Origin: Ralstonia sp. 25mfcol4.1
Lineage (GTDB): Bacteria > Pseudomonadota > Gammaproteobacteria > Burkholderiales > Burkholderiaceae
NCBI RefSeq assembly: GCF_900104095.1
Contig: NZ_FNJO01000004.1
Coordinates: 124,001 to 188,000, forward strand
DNA: 64,000 bases
Direction of reading: 5' to 3'
This document shows, piece by piece, positions 53,631 to 62,588 of the stretch. The position numbers were made by a program, and so were the translations under genes. Numbering within the stretch: the first letter of the stretch is position 1; each line of letters begins with the position of its first letter. Below the pieces are notes generated by a model that was given only the letters and a program-made list of their open reading frames with translations, had not been told where the DNA came from and did no database searches.

Positions 53631-55145
53631 TCACGCGCGGAACGGCTTGCCCATCGGCTTCAGGCGGATGCCGGGTGCCAGGCGCGTCCACGGCAGGTCG
53701 GCCGGGTCGGCCGTCATCGGCCCCGGCGCCTTGGCCACCAGCACGGCATGGGCGATGCCCTGGAAGTCCGCGCGAAAATGCACGGAGCTCTTGTTCACCA
53801 GAATCTTCATCGCCTCGGGCTCGACGCCGCCCACGCGATACAGGTTGCGATCGAGCATCTGCGCCTTGCCGCCGCTGACCACCACCTGCACGCCGCCGAT
53901 ACCCAGCAGCGCCACGGGCCCGACATCGGCCAGCATGCCGTGCATCATCGGACCGCCAAAGCGGCAGACGCCGTCGGACAGCCTGAGCACCTCGAAGCGC
54001 CCCTGCAGCGGCTCGTCGCCGGGCACGCCCGACACGCCACCGAGCGCAACGTCGATCACCGCGCCCACCCCGGCGCGATGCGCGGCGGCCGCCACGGCCG
54101 GGTCCCAGATCAGGCCGATGGCCGCGCCCTGCGCGCCGTTGCGCAGCAGCGCGCGCAGCATGCCCATCGTGTTCGAGTCGCCGCCGGCACCGGGGTTGTC
54201 CTGGGTATCGGCGATGACCACCGGGCGCGTGGCGCCTTCGGCCATCCGCATGGCTTCGCGCACCGCGTCGTCGGGAGACAGGAATGGCACCTCCCACGCG
54301 GCCTCGTCGGCCAGCATCCGGTCGTAGAGTGCCTGCACGGCGGCTTCGGCGGCGGCGTCATCGTCGCCATAGCCCCAGATCACCGGCCCGCATTCGGGAA
54401 AGTCGGCGGCGGGGAAGCCCGGTGCGAAGGACAGCGACACCACCCGGCCTGCCTCCAGCTCAGCCAGCGCCGCGTACAGGCCGCGCGCGGGCTCCAGCAT
54501 CGTGCACATGCCGTTGATCGGAATGAGGAACGGCAAGCGGCGGGCGGCGGCACGCCAGCGACGCGGGCCGGCCAGCAGCGGCTGCAGCAGTTCGGCGGCG
54601 CGCACGCCGGTTTCGGCCATGTCGACGTGCGGATAGGTGCGGTACGCCACCAGCGCATCGGCGGCATCGAGCATGCGCTGCGTGACATTGGCGTGGAGGT
54701 CCAGCGACGCCACCAGCGGCACGTCCGGGCCGATCACCTCGCGCAGGCGCGCCAGCAGTTCGCCCTCGCCATCATCGGCATGCTCGGCCACCATCGCGCC
54801 GTGCAGGTCCAGGTAGATGGCATCGAAGCCGCCGGCGCGTGCCGCCGCGACGATTTCGCCGGCGATGCGCTCGAACGCATCCTCGGTCACATGCGCCGAC
54901 GGGCTGGCGCCGGCCCAGATCACCGGGCTCAGGGCCCAGCCGTTGCGCTGCGCGGCCTGGATGAAGCCGCCCACGGGGATATTCACATCGCGCAGCGCCA
55001 GCACATCGTCGCCGCGCGCCATGGCCGGGAAGCCCTCGCCGCGCTCGAAACTGGCGTAGGTGGCCTTGGACGGCGCAAACGTATTGGTTTCGTGCTGGAA
55101 ACCGGCGATCAGGATTCGGGGTGCCAAGGGGCTCTCCATGTTCAT
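53631..55145 (-). CDS. M81 family metallopeptidase (MlrC-like)
   Basis: 504 residues. The DUF1485/M81 N-terminal domain shows ILIAGFQHETNTFAPSKATY, FDAIYLDLHGAMVAEHADDGEGELL, SLDLHANVT (metal ligands in HGAM and HANVT) and YRTYPHVDMAETG. The C-terminal MlrC domain has VIADTQDNPGAGGDSNTMGMLRALL. The family includes the microcystin-degrading enzyme MlrC, but most members act on unknown peptides or amides. It is followed downstream by an MFS carrier (8 bp gap) with a divergent LysR gene beyond, a complete uptake-and-cleavage unit. Real start could be the second Met (residue 3). Confidence 0.87.
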   Translation of the reverse strand: MNMESPLAPRILIAGFQHETNTFAPSKATYASFERGEGFPAMARGDDVLALRDVNIPVGGFIQAAQRNGWALSPVIWAGASPSAHVTEDAFERIAGEIVAAARAGGFDAIYLDLHGAMVAEHADDGEGELLARLREVIGPDVPLVASLDLHANVTQRMLDAADALVAYRTYPHVDMAETGVRAAELLQPLLAGPRRWRAAARRLPFLIPINGMCTMLEPARGLYAALAELEAGRVVSLSFAPGFPAADFPECGPVIWGYGDDDAAAEAAVQALYDRMLADEAAWEVPFLSPDDAVREAMRMAEGATRPVVIADTQDNPGAGGDSNTMGMLRALLRNGAQGAAIGLIWDPAVAAAAHRAGVGAVIDVALGGVSGVPGDEPLQGRFEVLRLSDGVCRFGGPMMHGMLADVGPVALLGIGGVQVVVSGGKAQMLDRNLYRVGGVEPEAMKILVNKSSVHFRADFQGIAHAVLVAKAPGPMTADPADLPWTRLAPGIRLKPMGKPFRA

Positions 55146-55152
55146 GTTGTCA

Positions 55153-56472
55153 TCAAACCGTGGCGGGACTGCCTTGCGGCGCGGGCATGCGATTGACCAC
55201 CAGCGTCACCGCGCCGGCCACCAGCAGCGCCACCATCACCATCAGGCCGGCCTGCATGCTGCCGGTCGCCGTGCGCACCCAGCCGATGATGGTCGGGCTC
55301 AGGAAGCCGCCGATCAGGCCGATGGTGTTGATCAGCGCGATCCCGCCGGCCGCGGCATCGCCCTTCAGGTATTGCGACGGAATGGCCCAGAACACCGTAT
55401 AGGCCGTCCACATCATCGCCGTGGCGATGGTCATGCACAACAGCGACATCGCCAGGTTGCCGCTGGACAGCGTGGCCACCGCCAGCGCCACCGCCCCGAT
55501 GAAGGCCGGCACGGCGCTATGCAGGCGCCGCTCGCCGCGCCGGTCCGAGCGCCGGCCGATCACGACCATCGCAATCGCGGCCGCGATATACGGGATCATC
55601 GAATACAGTCCGATCTGCATGGTGTCGGTCACGCCGTCGGCCTTGAGGATCGACGGCAGCCAGAAGCTGACCGCGTAGATGCCGCAGATCATCGTGAAGT
55701 AGGCGAAGGCCAGCAGATACACGCGCGGATCGCGCGCCACCTGGCCGAACGAATGATGCCCCGCGCCGGGCGTATGCAGTTCTGCGGCGATCATGCGCTT
55801 TTCGGCATCGGTCAGCCACCTTGCATCGGCCGGCCGGTCGGCCAGCACGCGCAACGCCAGGACGCCCAGCAGCACGCAGGGCAGGCCCTCGACCAGGAAC
55901 ATCCACTGCCAGCCTTCCAGGCCATGCGTGCCCGACAGGCCTGTCATCAGCCACGTGGACAGCGGCGAGCCGAAGATGCCGCCGATGGGCCCGGCCAGCA
56001 TCACCACGGCCATCACGCGCGCCATGCGCTGCTGGCCGTACCAGTACGTCAGGTAGAAGATCATGCCCGGCGCGAATCCCGCCTCGAACACGCCGAGCAG
56101 GAAGCGCATCACGTAGAACGTGGTTTCGTCGCGCACGAACATCATGCCGGCCGACGTCAGTCCCCACAGCACCAGAATGCGGCTGATGGTCCTGCGCGCC
56201 CCGACGCGGGGCAGCAGCAGGTTGCTCGGGATCTCGAACAGTACATAGCCGAAGAAGAAGATGCCGGCACCCAGGCCGTACACGGCGTCGGAGAAACCCA
56301 GGTCGCCCTGCATCTGCAGCTTGGCGAAGCCGATGTTGACGCGGTCCAGGTAGGCGAACGTATAGCAGAGCAGCAGGAATGGCAGCAGGCGCCAGTTCAG
56401 CTTGCGGTACAGCGCCTGTTGCGCGGCGCTGTCGTGCGCCGGCGTGGTGCGTGGGGGCAGTGTGGTGGACAT
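55153..56472 (-). CDS. MFS transporter, anion:cation symporter (ACS) type
   Basis: 439 residues, 12 predicted helices. ACS-type landmarks are LNWRLLPFLLLCYTFAYLDRVNIGFAKLQM (helix 1), the loop GARRTISRILVLWGLTSAGMMF, RFLLGVFEAGFAPGMIFYLTYWYGQQRMARVM and PSQYLKGDAAAGGIALINTIGLIGGF. The ACS family imports aromatic and sugar acids with protons (phthalate, 4-hydroxyphenylacetate, galactonate carriers). GGGAGAGATCGA precedes the ATG at 56472. It lies upstream of the M81 peptidase gene in the same operon and is divergent from a LysR gene. Confidence 0.88.
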   Translation of the reverse strand: MSTTLPPRTTPAHDSAAQQALYRKLNWRLLPFLLLCYTFAYLDRVNIGFAKLQMQGDLGFSDAVYGLGAGIFFFGYVLFEIPSNLLLPRVGARRTISRILVLWGLTSAGMMFVRDETTFYVMRFLLGVFEAGFAPGMIFYLTYWYGQQRMARVMAVVMLAGPIGGIFGSPLSTWLMTGLSGTHGLEGWQWMFLVEGLPCVLLGVLALRVLADRPADARWLTDAEKRMIAAELHTPGAGHHSFGQVARDPRVYLLAFAYFTMICGIYAVSFWLPSILKADGVTDTMQIGLYSMIPYIAAAIAMVVIGRRSDRRGERRLHSAVPAFIGAVALAVATLSSGNLAMSLLCMTIATAMMWTAYTVFWAIPSQYLKGDAAAGGIALINTIGLIGGFLSPTIIGWVRTATGSMQAGLMVMVALLVAGAVTLVVNRMPAPQGSPATV

Positions 56473-56593
56473 TCGATCTCTCCCGTGGTGGTCCTTTGGA
56501 TGCGATGAACGCTGTGCTGTCGCTGTTTTCTTATTGTCAGAAGATCGTCGGTCAGATGAAAAAGCAGAGCAAGAGCAACTTAAGTCGGCTATC

Positions 56594-56610
56594 GTTGCCC
56601 AATCGGCAAC
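56594..56610. promoter_or_regulatory. LysR-type site GTTGCC-N5-GGCAAC
   Basis: An exact 17-bp inverted repeat with 6-bp arms, in the 153-bp divergent region, 16 bp before the LysR start. TTGCC-N5-GGCAA obeys the LysR dyad form (T-N11-A when counted from the inner T and A of the arms). Binding there would repress the LysR gene and could activate the MFS-M81 operon. Confidence 0.55.
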
Positions 56611-56625
56611 AGCTTGGCTTTCGAC

Positions 56626-57582
56626 ATGCGAGAACTGAACCAGCGCAGGTTGCGCTATTTCCACGAGGTGCTGACGCACGGCTCGATCCGGGGGGCGGCC
56701 GACAGCATCAACACGTCGCCGTCGGTCATCACGCGCCAGATCCGCCTGCTGGAGGAAGAGGTGGGCGCGCCGCTGTTCGACCGCCACGCGCGCGGCGTGC
56801 AGCCCACCGAGGTGGCGCTGCACCTGCTGGAATACTGGCAGGGCTGCCGGGCGCAGCAGGAGCTGTTCGAAGACCGCCTGCAGGCGCTGCGCGGCCTGCA
56901 GCACGGGCAGATCCGCATTGCCACCAGCGAGGGCTATGTCGATGGCCTGATGGACGAGGTGCTGACCGACTTCTGCGCGCAATACCCCCGGCTCGACGTC
57001 ACGGTGGACATCCTGCCCGTCAACAACGTGCTGCAGGAGGTGGCCGAAAGCCGCGCGCATATCGGCCTGGCCTACAACCCGCCGTCACATGCCGATGTGC
57101 GCTGGGTAGCCACGTCGTCCCAGCCGGTGGTGCTGCTGGTGCATGCCGGCCACCCGCTGGCGCTGCGCGGCACCACCGTGGACGTGCGCGAGCTGGCCGA
57201 CTACCCGCTGGCAATGATGCCGCCGGCGTTCGGGCTCGGGCAGATCGTGCAGATGCTGGCGTACGCCGAGAACATCCAGATCCGGCCCACGCTGACCACC
57301 AATTCGCTGGCGGTGCTGCGGCACTTCGTCAAACGCCACCACGGCATCACGCTGATCGGCGCGTTCGCCGCCTATCGCGAACTGGGCTCGGGCGAACTGG
57401 TGACCCTGCCGATCGCCCACCCGCTGTTCGAGGCGGCCAAGGCGCGGTTGCTGGTCAAGGCAGGCCGGCCGCTTGGGGTGGCGGCCGACACGCTGCTGGG
57501 CTGCATCGTGCGCGACATGTCGATGTTCGCCACCCCGGCACCGCGCGGGCGTGGACGATCCACGGCGCGCAGGTCGCCGTGA
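56626..57582 (+). CDS. LysR-family regulator of the MFS-M81 operon
   Basis: 318 residues. [61 protein letters not shown] (about 1-62), then the effector domain with [40 protein letters not shown] and [26 protein letters not shown]. It is divergent from the MFS and M81 genes. ATG 56626 was taken; a TTG at 56614 would add four residues. An exact dyad lies directly before it, fitting autoregulation. Residues after 305 are an Arg-rich tail of doubtful value. Confidence 0.86.
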   Translation: MRELNQRRLRYFHEVLTHGSIRGAADSINTSPSVITRQIRLLEEEVGAPLFDRHARGVQPTEVALHLLEYWQGCRAQQELFEDRLQALRGLQHGQIRIATSEGYVDGLMDEVLTDFCAQYPRLDVTVDILPVNNVLQEVAESRAHIGLAYNPPSHADVRWVATSSQPVVLLVHAGHPLALRGTTVDVRELADYPLAMMPPAFGLGQIVQMLAYAENIQIRPTLTTNSLAVLRHFVKRHHGITLIGAFAAYRELGSGELVTLPIAHPLFEAAKARLLVKAGRPLGVAADTLLGCIVRDMSMFATPAPRGRGRSTARRSP

Positions 57583-57634
57583 ACGCGGGGTCCGCTAGAA
57601 TCGGGGCTCCCTCATACGGCCAAGGAGCCTCCGC

Positions 57635-57985
57635 ATGACTGCACCGAACTGGAAAGGGATGGCCCTCACGGGCGCCGTGGCGATGGCCACGATGATGGCG
57701 GGCTGCGCCGCGCAGCCGCAGCCGCCGCAGCCGCCGGCTGCCGGCGTGGCCGATACGGGCCCGCAAGGCGGCCGTGGCACGCCCGAGGGCTGCCAGGCCG
57801 ACAAGCTCGGCGACAACGCGCTGATCGGCAAGACCGAGGCCGAAGCGGCCAAACTGCTCGAAGGCTGCGCATGGCGCTTCGGCAATCGCGAAGGCCAGCA
57901 CATGCCGGGCACGATGGACTACAACCCGCAGCGGCGCACCATCGACGTGATGGGCGGCAAGGTCACGGCGGTGCGGCGGGGCTAG
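57635..57985 (+). CDS. I78-type peptidase inhibitor lipoprotein
   Basis: 116 residues. A lipobox (AVAMATMMAGC, Cys24) predicts lipidation and anchoring to a membrane. After a Pro/Gln linker the I78 inhibitor pattern follows: DKLGDNALIGKTEAEAAKLLEGCAWRFGNREGQHMPGTMDYNPQRRTIDVMGGKVTAVRRG, with the hallmark IGK and the final R-x-I-D-V...V. These proteins inhibit serine peptidases outside the cytoplasm. AAGGAGCC lies seven bases before the ATG. It follows the LysR gene by 52 bp and faces the siderophore receptor gene. Confidence 0.82.
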   Translation: MTAPNWKGMALTGAVAMATMMAGCAAQPQPPQPPAAGVADTGPQGGRGTPEGCQADKLGDNALIGKTEAEAAKLLEGCAWRFGNREGQHMPGTMDYNPQRRTIDVMGGKVTAVRRG

Positions 57986-58007
57986 CAGGACGCCACCGGA
58001 AAACCGG

Positions 58008-58022
58008 GGCGCCGGGGGCGCC
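58008..58022. terminator. GC hairpin between convergent genes
   Basis: GGCGCC-GGG-GGCGCC, in the 87 bp between the I78 gene and the convergent TonB receptor gene. No U-tract; weak candidate. Confidence 0.35.
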
Positions 58023-58072
58023 GGCCTTGCCCCCGCGACGGAGAAAACCGGCACCGCCCGCGCTTCAATCCA

Positions 58073-60286
58073 TCAGAACTGCAGCGAGGCGTTCATCAGG
58101 AACGTGCGCGTGGCCGCCGGCAGCACGAAGCCGTCATAGGTGGTGGTCCAGTAGCGGCGGTTGAACACGTTGTTCAGCACCGCGCGCACGGTCACCGGCT
58201 TGCCGGCCACACGCGTGGTGTAGCGCGCGCCGACGTCGGCCGTGGTGTACGACGGAATCTGCTGCGTATTGGCCGAGTTCACGTACATCGAGCCGGTCAC
58301 CTTGGCGCCGGTCCACAGCGTCAGGCCGGGCACGAACGGCGTGTCGTACTCGACACGGCCCGTCACGATGTAGTTCGGCGTGGCGAACACCCGGTTGCCG
58401 TTGACCAGCGGATCGTCGACGTCCGTGGTTTTGGTATGCAGCCATAGCACGCCGCCCATCAGGCGAACGTCGCGCGCCACGCGCCACCAGCCGCTGGTAT
58501 CCACGCCCGTGAACTGCTGCTTGCCGTTCTGCACGAAGACATTCGACGTGTTGGTGTACTCGTAGCCCTTGTCCACGCGGAACAGGGCCACGTTGGCGCC
58601 CCACTTGTCGCGGTCGGTCTTGAAGCCCACCTCGTACTGGCGGCTCTTGAGCGGGCCGAAGGTCTCTCCGAAGTTCGCAGCCGTCGGGCCGGCCGAGCCG
58701 CCCGGTTCCAGCGATTCCACGTAGCTGACGTAGGCGGACGAGAAATCGTCCGTCTTGAACATCACCGCCGCCGTGGGCGTGATCGGGTTGGCGCTGTAGC
58801 GCGACGTCCGGACCGCTTCGGGGCTGTAGTTGTCCTGCGAGAACATGTTGTAGCGCAGGCCGGCCAGCACCGACAGGCGCGGCGTGATCTGCACCGTGTC
58901 GCTCAGATAGACCGACTTCTGCTGGATCCTGTAGTCGCGGTACGGGATATAGTCCTTGCCCACGCCGGCCTGCTCGTCGAGGGCGACGGGGTTGTACAGG
59001 TTGTTCATCCCCATGAAGATGCCGTTGCCGCCCAGGCCGTTGTCCAGCTCGCGCACCTGCGACAGGTAGCCCAGGCCTGCCACGACCTCGTGCCTGAGGC
59101 CGCCTGTGTCGAACTTGCCCTGCACCATCGCGTCGTACGCCTGATAGTAGTACGCGGTCTTCCAGCGGTAGTTGGTGTCCGAGTAGTTGCCGGCATCGTC
59201 CGTGACAAACAGGAAGCTGTCGGCATTCAGGCGGTTCTGGCGCGCGAAGCGATACTTGAAGCTGGTCTTCCAGTCGCTGTTGATGCGGTAGTCCACGCCG
59301 GTGCCAACGGTCAGCGTGTCGGTCTCGTGCGACGACCACGGCTGCGCCAGGTTGCGGGCCACGCTGCTGGCGGCGGGGATGGTGTCCGTGCCGAACGACA
59401 GCCCGAAGATCGTGCCCTGCGACTTGCGCTTCCAGTACATGATGTCGGCGTTCCACGTCAGGTCCGGCGTGATGCGGAAGTCGGTGGCCAGCGAGAACGT
59501 CTGGCGGCGCACATGCACGCCCTGCTCGCTGGTGTTGCCGTCCTCGTTCACGGCGTTGATGCGGTAGCCGAAGCGGTCGTCGTTGCCGAATCGGCCGCCG
59601 ACGTCGATCTTCTCGCTCCAGACGTTGTTGGTCTGGTAGCCGATGGTCACCTCGCGCAGGGGCGTGTCGGTGGGCCGCTTGGTTACGTAGTTGATGATGC
59701 CGCCCGGCGAGCCGAAGCCGTACATGAAGCCCGACAGGCCCTTGAGCAGTTCCACCTGCTCGAACGGCTCCAGCGGGATGTCGGCATCCCACGTGACGAA
59801 GTTCTGGCCATCCACTTTTGTGCCGTTGAGCATGTCCACGCGAATGCCGCGCACGGCGAAGTACGAGTTCTCCGTGCGTGCGTTGTCGCCCAGCACCTGC
59901 ACGGCCGGGTCGTACTTGAACACATCGTTGGCGGTCTGCGCCATGCGCTGCTGGATTTCGTCGCTGGACACCGCGTTGACCGAGAACGGCGTATCCACGG
60001 CCTTGCGGTCGCCCAGCGCGCCGCCGCTCACGCGCTCGACCTTGACCGCCTCCCCGGACCGTTCGGCCACCACGGTGGCGGTGGGCAGCGTGGCGGTTGC
60101 GCTGGGATCGGCCGGCTGGGCCTGGGACTGCGCGTGGGCGGGCGCGGACAGTGACAGCGTTAGCGGCAACGACAGGCCCAGCACTGCGGCGGCAACAGGC
60201 GACAGCACGGTGGCTGGAATCGGAGAAGCGGCAGAAATGCGCGAGCGCAGGCTGGCGCGACCGTTGGACGGACGGTGCAAGTACAT
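58073..60286 (-). CDS. TonB-dependent siderophore receptor
   Basis: 737 residues. A long export signal (cleavage near APAHAQ, ~residue 53) is followed by a short TonB-box-like stretch (TATLPTATVVAE), the plug domain (~70-190; PFSVNAVSSDEIQQRM, NSYFAVRGIRVDMLNG, GGIINYVTKRP), and a ~22-stranded barrel ending in FLMNASLQF with a C-terminal aromatic residue. It imports a ferric siderophore using the TonB system. No biosynthesis or ABC genes are adjacent, so the siderophore is unknown and may be foreign. A Fur-box-like site lies 83 bp upstream. Confidence 0.93.
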   Translation of the reverse strand: MYLHRPSNGRASLRSRISAASPIPATVLSPVAAAVLGLSLPLTLSLSAPAHAQSQAQPADPSATATLPTATVVAERSGEAVKVERVSGGALGDRKAVDTPFSVNAVSSDEIQQRMAQTANDVFKYDPAVQVLGDNARTENSYFAVRGIRVDMLNGTKVDGQNFVTWDADIPLEPFEQVELLKGLSGFMYGFGSPGGIINYVTKRPTDTPLREVTIGYQTNNVWSEKIDVGGRFGNDDRFGYRINAVNEDGNTSEQGVHVRRQTFSLATDFRITPDLTWNADIMYWKRKSQGTIFGLSFGTDTIPAASSVARNLAQPWSSHETDTLTVGTGVDYRINSDWKTSFKYRFARQNRLNADSFLFVTDDAGNYSDTNYRWKTAYYYQAYDAMVQGKFDTGGLRHEVVAGLGYLSQVRELDNGLGGNGIFMGMNNLYNPVALDEQAGVGKDYIPYRDYRIQQKSVYLSDTVQITPRLSVLAGLRYNMFSQDNYSPEAVRTSRYSANPITPTAAVMFKTDDFSSAYVSYVESLEPGGSAGPTAANFGETFGPLKSRQYEVGFKTDRDKWGANVALFRVDKGYEYTNTSNVFVQNGKQQFTGVDTSGWWRVARDVRLMGGVLWLHTKTTDVDDPLVNGNRVFATPNYIVTGRVEYDTPFVPGLTLWTGAKVTGSMYVNSANTQQIPSYTTADVGARYTTRVAGKPVTVRAVLNNVFNRRYWTTTYDGFVLPAATRTFLMNASLQF

Positions 60287-60368
60287 CGGAATTCCCGGGA
60301 TGAATTATTGGAGGCGTGCTGGCTCGACGTGCACGATGCGGCGTATGCCGCACATAAACACAAATGTT

Positions 60369-60387
60369 AATACGAATAATTCGTGTT
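60369..60387 (-). promoter_or_regulatory. Fur-box-like site before the siderophore receptor
   Basis: AATACGAATAATTCGTGTT contains the Fur core GAAT-N-ATTC and near-perfect outer symmetry (ACGAAT-N-ATTCGT). It lies 83-101 bp before the receptor start, overlapping the expected promoter. A TGCGGC-N4-GCCGCA hairpin (60337-60352) sits in the leader between it and the gene. Confidence 0.65.
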
Positions 60388-60520
60388 TATACAATGGCGA
60401 GCGATTCACCCGGGATTAGTCGACTCTTCAATGTGGAATGTTGCAATTGCGCCACTCGCGGCGCGCCATGCGGATGGCCACGCCGGCCCCAACGCCGGCG
60501 CGCCGTTGATAGCCATTCGC

Positions 60521-61036
60521 CTATCTGCGGCTGCGTTCGCCGCCGCGAGAGTCCTGAATAATCATCGTCCGGTCCAGCACGCCGTTGTCGTCAAAGTAGG
60601 CACTGAAGTGCGCAGGCAGGTAGCCGGGCAGGTACATCCGGTAGGACCACGCCTCGCGCTTCATTAGCGCGTAGTACTGGATCGGCTCCTTGGGCCTGCC
60701 CCAGCGTTCCAGCACATCCTGCTTGGTCCACTGGCCGGGCCGCGCGGTGTAGATCTCGTTTTCGGTCAGCGTCTGGCGGAAATTCGTCAGCTTGCCGCTG
60801 GCATCGAAGTCGGCCGCGTAGATTTCGTAGCCGTACGGCTGCTTGGAATAGATCCACCGCTGCGTGCCGTTGGCCATCTGGAACGTATCGGTGGGTGCGC
60901 CGAACGCCTGTTGCACAGCCGCCTGCGGGCTGCCGATCAGCTTTTGGCCGGTCTCCACCGGCTGCAGCGAAGCGCATGCGCTCAGCACAAGGGCTGCCGC
61001 GACGGCGCTTGTCCAAACGGAAAATCGAAACGGCAT
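60521..61036 (-). CDS. Lipoprotein with two SmpA/BamE-like repeats
   Basis: 171 residues. Signal with lipobox LVLSACAS (Cys20), then two related segments that each begin with a helix and a G-x-P turn: GSPQAAVQQAFGAPTDTF and KQDVLERWGRPKEPIQYY, each followed by strands (GTQRWIYSKQPYGYEIYAADFD; AWSYRMYLPGYLPAHFSAYFD). The pattern resembles the BamE/SmpA fold twice. Localisation in the outer membrane is likely. GGAGGCCGCC lies directly before the ATG at 61036. Function not known; no operon partner is evident. Confidence 0.78.
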   Translation of the reverse strand: MPFRFSVWTSAVAAALVLSACASLQPVETGQKLIGSPQAAVQQAFGAPTDTFQMANGTQRWIYSKQPYGYEIYAADFDASGKLTNFRQTLTENEIYTARPGQWTKQDVLERWGRPKEPIQYYALMKREAWSYRMYLPGYLPAHFSAYFDDNGVLDRTMIIQDSRGGERSRR

Positions 61037-61159
61037 GGCGGCCTCCGGATACGGGAATGACAGGACGTGCGTGCCAAGCATACTCCACCTCCCGCGCCTG
61101 GCACGCAGCCTGCCTGATGCGTAAACACGCCGGGCCCGTCCTTTATTCCATGCGGGCGC

Positions 61160-62425
61160 TCAAGGTCGCAGCCCCTGCCATGGCGCGCGCACGATCTCGC
61201 GGTCGTCGATGGGCCAATGCAATGCCGCCGCGATCACGCCCAGCGCCATCGCACCCATCCACACCAGATCATAGGAATGCGTCAGCTCGAACACCAGCCC
61301 GCCCAGCCACACGCCCAGGAACGACCCGAGCTGATGGCCCAGGAACACAAAGCCGAACAGCGTGGTGATATAACGCACGCCAAACACCTGCGAGACGATG
61401 CCGCTGGTCAACGGCACCGTGCCCAGCCACAGAAAGCCCATCACGGCCGCAAACCCGTATAGCGTGACCGGGCTGAGCGGCAGCAGCAGGAACAGCGCCA
61501 TCGCCGACGTGCGCGTCAGGTAGATGCCCGCCAGCAGGTACTTCTTCACGTGCCGCCCGCCCAGCCAGCCGAAGGCGTAGGTTCCCGCGATATTGGCCAG
61601 TGCGATGAGGGCCAGCGCAATCATCGCACTGGCCGGCTGCATGCCCCGGTCGCGCAGGTAGGCCGGCAGATGGTTGGCGATGAACGCCAGCTGGAAGCCG
61701 CACGCCAGAAAGCCGAGCTTGAGCAGCCAGAACCCCGGATGACCAAAGGCCTCGCCGATGGCGGCCCGCATCGAAGGCTGGTCGCCCCTGGCCTCGCCGC
61801 CCGTCGGGCGATCCTGGAACGGCAGCGCGAACGGCACCAGCAGCAGGGCCGCCACGGCAAAGATCATCAAAGCCAGTTGCCACCCCGCTACCGACAGCAA
61901 CGCCTGCGCCGACGGCACCATCAGGAACTGCCCGATGCCGCCGCACGCCCCGGCAATCCCCAGCGTGCGGCTGCGCCGTTCCGGCGGCACCATGCGGCTC
62001 AGCGCGCCATAGACCACGCCGAACGTGGTGCCGGACTGCGCGATGCCGATGCAGATGCCCCCCGCCAGCACGAAAGCCATCGACGACGGCGCCAGCGCCA
62101 TGCCCCACAGTCCGGCCGCATACAGCACCAGCCCGGCCAGCATCACCTTCCACGACCCGAAGCGGTCGGCCAACATGCCGGTCAGCGGCTGGGCGATGCC
62201 CCAGACCAGGTTCTGCACGGCCATCGCAAAGCCGAATGTCTCGCGGGTCCAGCCCCGTTCGGCGATCACCGGCAGCAGGAACAGGCCCTGCACGTGGCGC
62301 ACGCCCAGTGCCAGGCCCATCACGAGCCCGGCCGCCAGCAGCAGAAAGACGGTGCCGCGCCACCAGGGCGGCGTCCCGTGCGATTGCAATGCGCGCACAT
62401 CATGCGAAGGCTGGTGAAGCGACAT
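61160..62425 (-). CDS. MFS transporter (unknown substrate)
   Basis: 421 residues, 12 helices. Features are GVRHVQGLFLLPVIAERGWTRETFGFAMAVQNLVWGIAQPLTGMLADRFGSWKVM (helices 1-2 and the MFS loop motif) and GGICIGIAQSGTTFGVVYGALSRMVPPERRSRTLGIAGACGGIGQFLMVP. It belongs to the broad OFA/monocarboxylate-type MFS. It is divergent from a GcvA-like LysR gene with an exact T-N11-A dyad between them. The substrate cannot be named. Confidence 0.85.
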   Translation of the reverse strand: MSLHQPSHDVRALQSHGTPPWWRGTVFLLLAAGLVMGLALGVRHVQGLFLLPVIAERGWTRETFGFAMAVQNLVWGIAQPLTGMLADRFGSWKVMLAGLVLYAAGLWGMALAPSSMAFVLAGGICIGIAQSGTTFGVVYGALSRMVPPERRSRTLGIAGACGGIGQFLMVPSAQALLSVAGWQLALMIFAVAALLLVPFALPFQDRPTGGEARGDQPSMRAAIGEAFGHPGFWLLKLGFLACGFQLAFIANHLPAYLRDRGMQPASAMIALALIALANIAGTYAFGWLGGRHVKKYLLAGIYLTRTSAMALFLLLPLSPVTLYGFAAVMGFLWLGTVPLTSGIVSQVFGVRYITTLFGFVFLGHQLGSFLGVWLGGLVFELTHSYDLVWMGAMALGVIAAALHWPIDDREIVRAPWQGLRP

Positions 62426-62506
62426 GGCGGGCTCCCGTGACGGCGGTTCGGATCGGCTTCATTTCAAGCGATTCCGGGCGCCGCTTCAACCGAGATTTCA
62501 GGCGTT

Positions 62507-62531
62507 CTGCCATTCCGGCGGCGCATGGCAG
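62507..62531. promoter_or_regulatory. LysR site CTGCCAT-N11-ATGGCAG
   Basis: Exact 7-bp arms around 11 bp, fitting T-N11-A precisely, in the 163-bp region between the MFS gene (start 62425) and the LysR gene (start 62589). The LysR protein probably binds here. Confidence 0.6.
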
Positions 62532-62588
62532 CGGATCGGGATTCCGTGCTGTAATGGGGCTCGCCAGCGCCCCCCGTGAGACTTTGCC

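Noticed and set aside
60364..60561. Short plus-strand open frame over the siderophore receptor promoter
   Set aside because: No ribosome site, runs through the Fur-like box, and the peptide is Arg/Pro-rich without a pattern.
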